This document shows positions 56,200 through 64,000 of a stretch of DNA of 64,000 nt, in pieces; positions within the stretch are counted from its first letter, which is position 1, and every line of letters starts with the position of its first letter. The notes under the pieces were generated by a model. That model had not been told where the DNA came from. It was given only the letters and a program-made list of their open reading frames with translations, and ran no database searches. This DNA comes from Blepharisma japonicum (Eukaryota > Ciliophora > Heterotrichea > Heterotrichida > Blepharismidae), in NCBI GenBank assembly GCA_949751835.1, contig CATKHK010000020.1, forward strand, positions 124,001 to 188,000, given 5' to 3'. Made by a program: the position numbers and the translations under genes.

Positions 56200-56411
56200 A
56201 TTTTATGGTTATAATTGTCTCAAGACTTTATTTATGGGGCTTATGCTATTTTAAGGGAAAAACTTACAATAAGCAGATACTAAATTTTGTATTATGCTAA
56301 TAACAATTCTAAAATTTGCAAGAAGTAGAACTTAAGTTCTGCTCTTATTTTGTAGATGTTCCTGTCTCATTCTGACTACCACTGTGGTTTCCCTTAAATT
56401 TTAACTCTCAA

Positions 56412-56663
56412 ATGTGCTTGATCAGACATAAGAAGAGAGCACTTATTAATATATTATGATGAAGAATTGATGCCAAAAAGAGAAGGGGGAGATTTAGTCT
56501 AAGGTATAATATGGCGAATTGAAAGATATCAAAGATACAAAAATTAATTATGAGAAGCATCTTTAAAATTTCAAGACGGTGGAAGACAAGAGCAGCAAGC
56601 CAAAGTTTTGAGAGATTGATCCCAATAATAGAAATCATACAAAAAGAATGTGTAAATCAATAA
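56412..56663 (+). CDS. possible small basic protein (83 aa)
   Basis: With TGA as Trp (three codons) a plus-strand ORF runs MCLIRHKKRALINILWWRID...KKRRGRFSLRYNMANWKIS...VNQ to TAA. The frame stays open about 30 codons upstream of the ATG (VSFWLPLWFPLNFNSQ). The protein is strongly basic and aromatic. No family recognised; given the decayed surroundings it may be an exon remnant. Confidence 0.3.
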
Positions 56664-57098
56664 TAAAAATATGCAACTATAAACAATTAAATGCTATAAT
56701 ATTCTAATTCAGGGCTATTTAGATATTCATAGTGAGTATCCTAAAATCCTTTGCAAATCATAAGAAATATATACTTTCTGAATTTGGAGATTTTAAGAAA
56801 TAAAATGATGGAAAACAGATCTATAATTTTAAGCCATATATAATTTTAAATTATCTCTAAACCCTTATCCAATTGGTTATTGAATTCTTACCAAAATTTT
56901 ATATAGTTTACTTTCAATCTTATAATAAAGTTGTAATTTTCGCTCTTCTTTGTAATAAAGTTTTATTGTTTAACAAGAAATAAGCTTATTTAAATTAATT
57001 ACTAGCATATTAATAAAAGATTTTAGATTTTATATTATATTTAATTTAAAAAACACACAAGTTTTTAAGAAATAGTTAGTTTAGAGAAACTCCTTAAA
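56664..57098. other. intergenic; left edge of duplication copy 2
   Basis: AT-rich. From about 56975 it matches 52386 onward (AAGAAATAAGCTTATTTAAA), which is the 3' flank of the family A genes. Nothing else recognised. Confidence 0.5.
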
Positions 57099-58004
57099 TT
57101 AGGCGGCTTCTTGGGCTTCTATGGATTTATTACCGTTTTCTCCTTCTTCCGAAGGGTCAAGAATTTTAAGGATAAAACTCAGAGAGTCAATCTGTGGATT
57201 GTCTTGCAATATTCTGATTCCATGGAGAATTCTTATTAAGTCAAATTGATAATTGTAAATTCAGTTAGTAGTGGTTGCACTGCTGGTGATTTTGATTTCT
57301 ATATTAAAGTTTGGATTGTTGTTATTTTCTGTAAAAGAATAAAGTTTCATAATACTTTGAATCATATAATTAGCGCGATCTGAGCTTAAAAGCTCAGCAT
57401 TTATATCAAGCGTATGAGTGATCTCATTTCCAGGAGTTAGAAACTCCTTGTAGAATTCATGTTTTGTTTGAAATTGTTGTTTGGTTTTTCTATTTACTTC
57501 ATCTATAATTATAAGTCTTGAATTTCTTAGGATATTTACTATCTTGACGTCGTCTGCATATTGCGGACTTATGACAAATAAGTCTGCACCGTTTGCAAAT
57601 TGCAGAAGTTGAGGGTCGCTGATGGGTATTTCTGTGAAATAGTTGTTTTGATTAGATTGTATGTTTCTTGTTGTAAAGTTAGAAGTTGACAGCTTTAAAA
57701 TTCCCATTTCTGAGAATTTGGTAGCGTAGCCTCTACCTGAAAAAGCAGAGGCTTCAAGCGTAGCTACCCTTGGAGTGATCAAAATAGGGCATCCTTTGGG
57801 GCTATAGCGGTCTGAATAGGATCTGCGAGATCCTGAAGAAGGGCGGATGCTGGAACTAAATCTGCTCCTATCCAAATTCAGCAACAAAGAAAGATAGTAT
57901 ACGAAAGAGTTTGGATCCCTTTCTTTAATGATTCATTCATCCTGGAATCCATATCTCCTCCGTGTCAAGGATGAGAAGGACGAATCGTTCATTGGTTCGC
58001 TCAT
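57099..58004 (-). CDS. duplicated-family protein A, copy 2
   Basis: 301 aa from ATG 58002-58004 to TAA 57099, with TGA Trp codons in FQDEWIIKE and at 57261 (TTTNWIYNYQ), both at the same positions as in copy 1. The order of shared blocks is identical: SIRPSSGSRRSYS, KGCPILITPRVA, FSGRGYATKF, DPQLLQFANGADLFVIS, ILRNSRLIIID, INAELL. It lacks the QEP tail. No P-loop, signal peptide or membrane segment. No family recognised. It is divergently paired with intact family B. Confidence 0.78.
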
Positions 58005-58311
58005 TTTTATTAGGGACCATTGCTATAAGGAGTAATTAGCATTGGCTTGATGATCCAAGTTGGCAACTAGAAAAATAATAGAAAAGATCGATTAATTTGA
58101 GTTTCGAGTTTTTGTAGCTATATTGATTTTATCTCCACTTGGTGGAGCTATATAACAGCTCTTAGAAAATAAATGCCATGATGTTGGAAGCACCTGCGAG
58201 TTATGTCATTTTATTTATAAAATTAAAATATAAGAAAATTTATTTAATCGCTAATCTCCTTAATTTTAGTCTAATTTCTTACCAAAAAAGATTAAAAACG
58301 ATTATCGATAA
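58005..58311. promoter_or_regulatory. divergent promoter of duplicated pair, copy 2
   Basis: Between family A copy 2 (-) and family B (+). It shares long blocks with 53596-53882, including the perfect 6-bp hairpin with TTG loop at 58133-58147. Conservation of non-coding sequence at least as good as the coding part suggests either recent duplication or regulatory constraint. Confidence 0.5.
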
Positions 58312-58608
58312 ATGGGAAAATTATTTGCACTTTTTTTGGTTATTGCTTTAATAGGGATTCAAGGCAAACTATTTCAATCTTTTCTTCAACTTAAAATATC
58401 CTCAGATGAAATTGAAACAATTCCAACAAACGAAGCTGACTCATCTATGATAGGAGATTTAACATATAATTCTAAATCTGACTATGTAAAAATGACAAGA
58501 ATCGAGCCGACTGAGGGATATGAAGGACTTACATGGCAAGATATTGAAAGGGATGATTACGACGAGGCTATTCAAGTTTCAGATAATCCTGATGTCTACT
58601 CAGCTTAA
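58312..58608 (+). CDS. family B small secreted acidic protein, intact copy
   Basis: 98 aa. The N-terminus MGKLFALFLVIALIGIQGKL is a signal peptide with likely cleavage near IQG. The mature part is acidic with no cysteine: ISSDEIETIPTNEADSS, MTRIEPTEGYEGLTWQDIE, DDYDEAIQVSDNPDVYSA. Secreted, or membrane-anchored if the signal is uncleaved. Its stop is followed, on the other strand, by the end of the coiled-coil gene at 58663. No family recognised. A decayed copy lies at 53883-54178. Confidence 0.75.
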   Translation: MGKLFALFLVIALIGIQGKLFQSFLQLKISSDEIETIPTNEADSSMIGDLTYNSKSDYVKMTRIEPTEGYEGLTWQDIERDDYDEAIQVSDNPDVYSA

Positions 58609-58662
58609 TTTTTTTACTCCTCTCAAATCTTTATAATTTGATCTGAAAATTAAAACAAAAAA

Positions 58663-59367
58663 TTAATGTGATTTAATATTATTAAAGTAATTTTGAAATC
58701 TCATATACAAATTCCATAACTCTTCATTTGTACTTCCAAAACTTTTGGGAATACTTAAAACCTTTGGGGTTTTTAATTTTCCATTCTCATTCATCATCAT
58801 TGTTTTCTGTATCTGGCTCATTATTCTATTCTTATCCTCCTGCGAAATATTTCCTTTCTCCACAACTTGTAAAAAATCTTTAGAAATAGCTTCATAATTC
58901 GCTATTTTGGACTGGGTGTGGGATTTTTCTTCTGCAAGCTGTATGATTTTTCTTTTTAAATTTTCGATTTTTTGTTCTCTCCTTTCTTTAACTTTAGATA
59001 AAGTTAGTAAATCTTTATACTCAAGCTGCAGTTCGCCATAGATTGACATTAGTTCTTGTCTTTCCTCATCAAGTTTGCTTAGATTTTTAGTCCTTTCATT
59101 GAAGATTTTGATTGTTTCGCTGCTAGGTGTGCGTTGTTTATGCTTTGTTGTCATGTTTCTTGCACTGATGGAGCCGTGGTTTCTGTCCTTTGGAGTTATA
59201 ACAGATAATAATTTTGTTGTTAAGTCATCATCTCCTAATTGTATTGAAAGCTTTTGCCTTCTTGTAGCTGGCAAAGAAGTAGACTCATCTTTGCCAGTAG
59301 ATAGAGGACGCGTTGATCTTAATATGATTTTTTTTGAGTAAGGACTTTCCTAACTAGAAGTTACCAT
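58663..59367 (-). CDS. coiled-coil protein whose first exon is only the start codon
   Basis: 229 aa. The long frame has no ATG upstream before a stop, but a 15-nt intron GTAACTTCTAGTTAG at 59350-59364 joins an ATG (59365-59367) directly to GAA AGT CCT (M-ESPYSKKIILRS). The protein has a basic N-terminus with phosphorylatable Ser/Thr-Pro sites (LLSVITPKD, RTPSSETIK), a coiled coil at about 80-165, and a C-terminal motif SFGSTNEELWNLYMRFQNYF. The 3' end overlaps the right edge of duplication copy 2. Family not recognised; centrosome or basal-body type coiled coils are plausible. Confidence 0.75.
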
Positions 59368-59419
59368 TTTCTGAGACTTTATATAAAACTTTTAAATTTT
59401 TTTACTATAATAAATATCA

Positions 59420-60220
59420 TTAATTAGATTCATCATATTTTACTTTCCCAGAATGTGTTCTTTTAAGTGCAGAACTTACTATTTTTTCGTCCGCATTAGC
59501 AGGCCCTCTTATCATCTGCAATTTTTCAGCAAAAATTTGTTTATTTTCTAGCATAACCCTTTTCTTTTCAAACATTTCTACATTCATTTTTGAGTTCATA
59601 TTGGCTAGCATTTGATTTTTCATTTTTAGCTCCTCTTCCATTTTCGCTATTTGTTTATGAGCCTTTTTTAGATCATCATCTAATTTAAGATCATATTTCA
59701 TCAAATTTTCTTTGGTTTTTGAAGTTTTATTTAAGGCAGGAGGAGATAAAAATTTATCTGTGAGGCCACCTTCTAGTTCTTCTTCAAAATTCAATTGTGA
59801 CCCAATTTCCGATGCAAGTTTATTTTTTGAGTATTTTATTTGGAAATTAATTCCATCAAGCTCTATTTAAATTTTGCCTTTTTCTTTGTTTAAAATTTGG
59901 CTTTGAAGATTAAAAATTTTATTTTCTGCGGTTTGCTCAAGCTAATTAGGCTTTACTTGTTCTTGTCTAAGATAGTTTACTTTGACTTTGAAATATTCAT
60001 TTTGGGCTTTGGCTTTGGCTTCTTCTAATGATTTAAATTTATCTCTTAAACCATCTCTTTCTTCTCTGAGTTTTGTTAAAATAAGCTGCAAGTTTCTCTC
60101 AGCTTCTAACAGTTTGGCTTTTGCTTCTTCAGAAATATTGGATTGAGAAGGATCAAAATATTTAATTGATGCATCAAGAACTCCTAGTAGTCCAGGTCGA
60201 ACGGTTTCGCGCTGTTCCAT
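59420..60220 (-). CDS. coiled-coil protein with one GT-AG and one GC-AG 15-nt intron
   Basis: 256 aa from three exons. Intron 59942-59956 is GTAAAGCCTAATTAG. Intron 59863-59877 is GCAAAATTTAAATAG: a TAA stop inside it makes its removal necessary, and the lengths then sum to 257 codons. The protein is helical throughout (LLEAERNLQLILTKLREERDG, KAHKQIAKMEEELKMKNQML) with a Pro/Ser linker between two coiled coils and a basic C-terminus (KRTHSGKVKYDESN). Same strand and same style as its neighbour at 58663. No family recognised. Confidence 0.75.
59863..59877 (-). other. 15-nt intron with GC donor
   Basis: Minus-strand GCAAAATTTAAATAG. It is the only intron found here with a GC donor. The flanking exons join in frame as EK-E-LDGINFQ. 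Confidence 0.7.
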
Positions 60221-60325
60221 AATAATTTTGTTATTAAAAATTACTATAATGAATATTGAATTTAAGATTATTTTTTTATATATAAAACCAATTTCTTAAA
60301 TTTTAATATTTGCAAGCAGACTGCT

Positions 60326-61735
60326 TTAATTTGAAATAATTTTCCTCAGTAAATAAACTTCAGCAGGATCGAGGATATCTTCTGTAATATTAAGCATTTT
60401 CTTTCCTTCAAAAAAATGAGAGTATTTCTGCTTTGATTTTTGTAAAGCAATGACATGTCTAATTCCTATCCATGTTAAATGCTCTTTTGAAATTTGATGG
60501 ATTTTTTTTAATTTTTTAAGCGAGCTTATGATTTTTAATTGATGTTTATCAAAATAATCAATTTCATCAGCTGTTTCTTCAACTTTAAAATCAATTCCCA
60601 TTATCATTTCTTCAATATAATTTGAATCAAAAATAGGCTCTGCTACACTTTCCTCTATTCATAATAAAGCAAGCTGAGCTAAAACTCTTGGGTCAAGCTC
60701 TTTTTTCAGCCTCCATATCCCAGAATTAAGCTCTTCTTTTCTTGTAAAGACTTTTGAGTCCACGCTGCAGTCTGTATTTTCATCAATCAATTCTTTATAT
60801 TCTTTTGACTGAAAAACTGCATTATCGGGATCGCAAAAAGCTAGACATATTTGCTCTGAAGTAAATTTTTGAGTTTCAACCAACTCGAAAATATGACTAT
60901 ACAGCTGAATCAATATTTTTGGTACTCCTTTCAGCTTAACTCCTTCTTTTCCATATGTTAAAATCAATTGATTTGCGAAGAAATCATGAATAGATATAGG
61001 ATTAATAGGATATAACACTCTAATCCTAGTGATATATTCATAAAACTTTTTCAGAAAATTGCATTGTGACCTTCTTTGTATACTTTTTTTCCTTTTTGAT
61101 CTAACAAACTCAACAGCATCTATATCATTCATATTTGTGCTATATATCAAATGAGCAGCAATAGCAGACCCAGTTCTTCCATATCCTGCATGGCAATGGA
61201 TTATCAATTTTTCATTTTTTGAAATAATCACACTTATCAGCTGCACAATAGTGATCATCTGAGAAGTTGTAGGAATGTCCATATCAAGCCATCCAAGATT
61301 ATGCACTTTTATCCCTGGTAAATCAGCTTGAGTATAAGAAAAATCTTCTCCAGGCTTAAGTCCATCCCCACAAAATGGGTGCTCGCCTGGAAGCTGAAGA
61401 TTTATAACATTTGTTATGTTATGTTTTTGGAATTCTTCAAGTAGGTTAAATTCTTTTATAATCCTTGTGGTCAGGCGCTGTGAAGCAATGATATTTTCAG
61501 TTACCCAGCTTGAATTTAAGCCTTTAAGGGCTGGGTTGGGGTGGATGAGCCAGTTTTCGTTTCTGCAAGATGAGCCACCACAAACCAAGCAGAAAAACTT
61601 GTTTCTCATATCAAAGTTTCTAGTCGTTGTTCGGAGCTCTAAAGCTGGTGTAACTTGCTTTGAAGAGCCTTTATTACGATTCATACAACATAACATTTTT
61701 TTGATTATATGTGAAATTATCAGAGAAATATGCAT
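60326..61735 (-). CDS. PTPDC1-like: PTPDC1-like dual-specificity protein tyrosine phosphatase
   Basis: 469 aa, joined across a TGA at 60659. The phosphatase domain is at about 50-235: GLNSSWVTENIIASQRLT, NITNVINLQLPGEHPFCGDGL, then the general-acid loop NLGWLDMDIPT, then the active site HCHAGYGRTGSAIAAHL near residue 181 (C-x5-R). The WLDMDIPT and GEH-FCG motifs are typical of PTPDC1 in animals, where it affects cilia length and centrosomal cohesion. The C-terminal ~200 residues are helical and lineage-specific. The N-terminus has two candidate ATGs; the third Met (MLCCMNRN) would expose two Cys for palmitoylation. Confidence 0.87.
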
Positions 61736-62328
61736 AATAATTGTGTTCTAGAAAAGAAAGATGGCTAGATTTGATTAGATTATTATATTTAATTACTTCT
61801 TCTGGGCAAATAAAATCTATAAATCAAGTTAAATTTATTTTTGAATATGCACAATCCATTAAATTGAATTCAGAGTGACTATGATATAATATTCAAATCT
61901 AAGACTATCTTCATAAAATGGACTTTTAAAGGATCTGATAACATTGATGTGAGGATTGGTTTTCTTTTAAGTATTAACCGGAAATTAGCCTTCTAAACTT
62001 TTTAGATATGTATTATTAGACATGGAGGGATAAGACATACGATATAGCCAATTCAGCTTAGTATAAGCCACAAATTTGAAGTGAAAAACTGAAGTCAGTG
62101 AAAACTCAAAAAGCAGATTTTATGATTCTTTTTATCTTATAATTTAATTTTTCTTCATACATATGGCTATTATATTGCCTGTGCATATAAAAAATTTCTC
62201 CAAATAATTTACTTAATCCTTTGCGCTTGATAAAAACTCTCACCATATATTAAAAAAATTTAAATATTAATCTACATTAAATCTGAAAGTACATTTGATA
62301 GCATTTGAAATTAAATATCTCAGTTTTT
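61736..62328. other. intergenic with a possible 49-aa ORF
   Basis: About 590 bp. On the plus strand, ATG 61847 to TAA 61996 reads MHNPLNWIQSDYDIIFKSK...SINRKLAF with one TGA as Trp. The stretch KWTFKGSDNIDVRIGFLL looks protein-like, but no family is recognised and the remainder of the region is plain AT-rich DNA. Confidence 0.3.
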
Positions 62329-63279
62329 TTATTTAGAACATTGAAAGGCTTTTTGGTTTGATTTTAAATTGACAGCATCACTTCCCGCTATATATTCTTT
62401 GCAGTGCATTTCTTTAAATTCCTTTGCCCCTGAATCATATCTCAGGAAAGATTTCATTATCGGGTTATTCCATTTTCTGCACATTTGCTCTGAAAATAAA
62501 ATTTCATCATGAAAACTTGGCGTTTGATCATAATCTTCATCTTTCTCTTCAAACTCATACATGTCTTGACTTTCCCCAGAAAATCCATGGAAAAAAATTG
62601 CCTTTAATATTTCTTGTTTCACAATTTTCTTCTGCTCTTCTTTCTCCATATCAAAATTTTCAATCTCAGTCTGTATCCTTTTCATTTGGCTAGTAATTTC
62701 ATCTAAAATATTATTTTCACCGTTGGATTGATCGGATATTATTTCTTTTTTGGCGCAAGAGACTTCAGTATCTTCACTGACTTTTGATGACTCTATTTTA
62801 AGTTCTACTATAGAGTCATTTCTAGATGACTCTAGCTTATATTCAATTATTGTATTAGGGGTGCTTGCTCTGCTTTCTTTTGAGTCTTCTAAGCTTTTTT
62901 GGCTGGAGTTGGGATTTGGATAAATATCTGGGACAACAGTGTCCGGCGATTCTTCATCAGAAGGAGATTCATATCTGTCTACAAGTTTTTGAGAGAACTG
63001 AGAAGCAATATTTCCAAATGTCAAAGTTTCTTGCAAGACTGGCTTTGGAATTGGCTCTGGCTTGGGCTTTGATTTGGGTTTTACTGATTTTATCCCTTTA
63101 TCAGCTTTTCATTTCTCTATTTGTTTCTTTTGTTTTTCAATTTCAACCTGCCTTGCTTTCAGCCTTTCTTCCTCTTTTTTCTAAATAAAAATTACTTTTT
63201 CAATCCTTTCGTCTAATGCTCGTTTTTTATCTTCTATTAATTTTCGTGCGCGAGCTAATTTTTCTGAGTTAGTATTCAT
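62329..63279 (-). CDS. charged coiled-coil protein, unknown
   Basis: 311 aa from two exons. The start is ATG 63277-63279; a 15-nt intron GTAATTTTTATTTAG lies at 63181-63195, and a TGA (Trp) occurs in KQIEKWKADKG. The N-terminal ~65 residues form a Lys/Glu coiled coil. A Lys-Pro repeat follows (KPKSKPKPEPIPKP), then an acidic Ser-rich stretch, a helix (EITSQMKRIQTEIENFDMEKEEQ) and a C-terminal part with aromatic and Cys residues (FHGFSGESQDMYEF, EQMCRKWNNPIMKSF). No family recognised. Confidence 0.75.
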
Positions 63280-63301
63280 TTTAATGGATTTTTTAAATTT
63301 T

Positions 63302-64000
63302 TTAGTTAGAAAATGTATCAAATTGAAATGGATCTACAATATTGCCATTATCCCACACTCCTTTTGTAACCTTCCCGTCAGCTTCATAAAGCAGGCCACT
63401 GCCATGTGGTTTGTCTTGATTGAATTTTCCTTCATATCTGCTTCCATCTTTATAAGTCATAATACCGAGTCCTGCTTTTATCCCATTTATATACATACCT
63501 AAATATTCTTTTCCATCTCGGTATTTCATTCTTCCAATTCCGTGAAATTGGAAGCATTTTCATTCACCAAGATATGTATTCCCACCTGCTCATTTATACT
63601 CACCAATACCATGAATGTCATCTTCATGGTAATTTCCAATATAAATATCCCCAGAATCCCATGTACTAAGTCCAATTCCATGTCTTTTATCAAATTTAAA
63701 CTCTCCATCATGTGTATCTCCATTACTTAGCACAAGTTTTCCTCTTCCATCTCTTTTTCCATCGCGCCATTCTCCTATATAAACAGACCCATCTTTATAG
63801 TGCTCCTCATAATAGGTTCTTTGGCCTTTTATTAGCTGTATTGATGGCTTTGACAGCTCTTTTATCATTCTTTTATGCTTCTTAATTTCTTCTTCAATTT
63901 TATTAAATTTTTCTTTAATTGTAATCAATTCTTCAGTAAAATCAGCTTGTGCTGTGTTGCTTCTAAACCTTATAGGTATTTTTTTTACATTTTTATTGCT
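63302..64000 (-). CDS. MORN-repeat protein (5' end beyond window)
   Basis: 232 residues are visible and the frame is open to the right edge. TGA codons encode Trp in the repeats (EYKWAGGNTY). A helical N-terminal part (ITIKEKFNKIEEEIKKHKR) is followed by about six MORN units of ~23 residues: YIGEWRDGKRDGRG, HDGEFKFDKRHGIG, YIGNYHEDDIHGIG, YLGEWKCFQFHGIG, YLGMYINGIKAGLG, YEGKFNQDKPHGSG. Known: MORN proteins act in membrane-cytoskeleton contacts, basal bodies and axonemal radial spokes. The specific family is unclear. Confidence 0.88.

Noticed and set aside
56408-56638. 76-aa hydrophobic minus-strand ORF (multi-helix membrane peptide)
   Set aside because: It mirrors the basic plus-strand ORF at 56412 and lacks supporting features; the plus-strand reading has better codons with TGA as Trp.

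Overview
This window looks like macronuclear DNA of a heterotrich ciliate, most like Blepharisma. It is AT-rich and densely packed with eukaryotic genes. Two sequence facts drive the annotation. First, UGA must be read as tryptophan: many genes look broken only at in-frame TGA, and those codons fall on invariant Trp positions (Myb repeats of a SNAPC4-like protein, SAP18, adenylosuccinate synthetase, IFT56, the RNF213 motif GISNW). Every stop I could place for an intact gene is TAA. Second, the introns are tiny: almost all exactly 15 nt, with one of 16 nt and one awkward 19-nt case. Coordinates below join ORFs across TGA and remove these introns.

Layout. 1-13189 (-): one giant RNF213-like AAA+/RZ-finger ubiquitin ligase, cut by the left edge. 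13.6-17.2 kb: two protein kinases (a YANK/STK32-like AGC kinase and a CAMK-like kinase). 17.2-31.4 kb: kinesin, a repeat-bearing protein with a possible ubiquitin-like C-terminus, a small membrane protein, a bacterial-type D-Ala-D-Ala carboxypeptidase homologue, a nucleolin-like RRM protein, a CC2D1/Lgd homologue, a small basic protein, an ARL2BP (BART) protein and an eEF1A-lysine-methyltransferase-like enzyme. 31.4-37.7 kb: a frame-disrupted small gene, a tail-anchored protein, a domesticated MULE transposase, a myristoylatable EF-hand protein, and a membrane RING protein built from two copies of a four-helix module. 38-50.7 kb: housekeeping genes (eIF2B-alpha, SNAPC4-like Myb, adenylosuccinate synthetase, SHMT, LYAR, IFT56, an ankyrin protein, tRNA-Ser, CTF18) and a coiled-coil protein. 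51.2-52 kb: a secreted protein and SAP18, divergent with 20 bp between start codons. 52.4-58.7 kb: a lineage-specific block with a segmental duplication of a divergent gene pair, one copy partly decayed, with a degraded ATPase gene between the copies. 58.7-64 kb: coiled-coil proteins, a PTPDC1-like phosphatase and a MORN-repeat protein cut by the right edge.

Most genes are housekeeping, ciliary or cytoskeletal (kinesin, IFT56, ARL2BP, PTPDC1-like, MORN). Convergent neighbours lie 11-18 bp apart and some divergent ones 20-25 bp apart. The most unusual items are the RING-less RNF213 homologue, the duplicated multi-span membrane RING protein, and the duplicated secreted/cytosolic gene pair with a QEP minisatellite. 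Identifications rest on motif recognition by eye; no database search was run.
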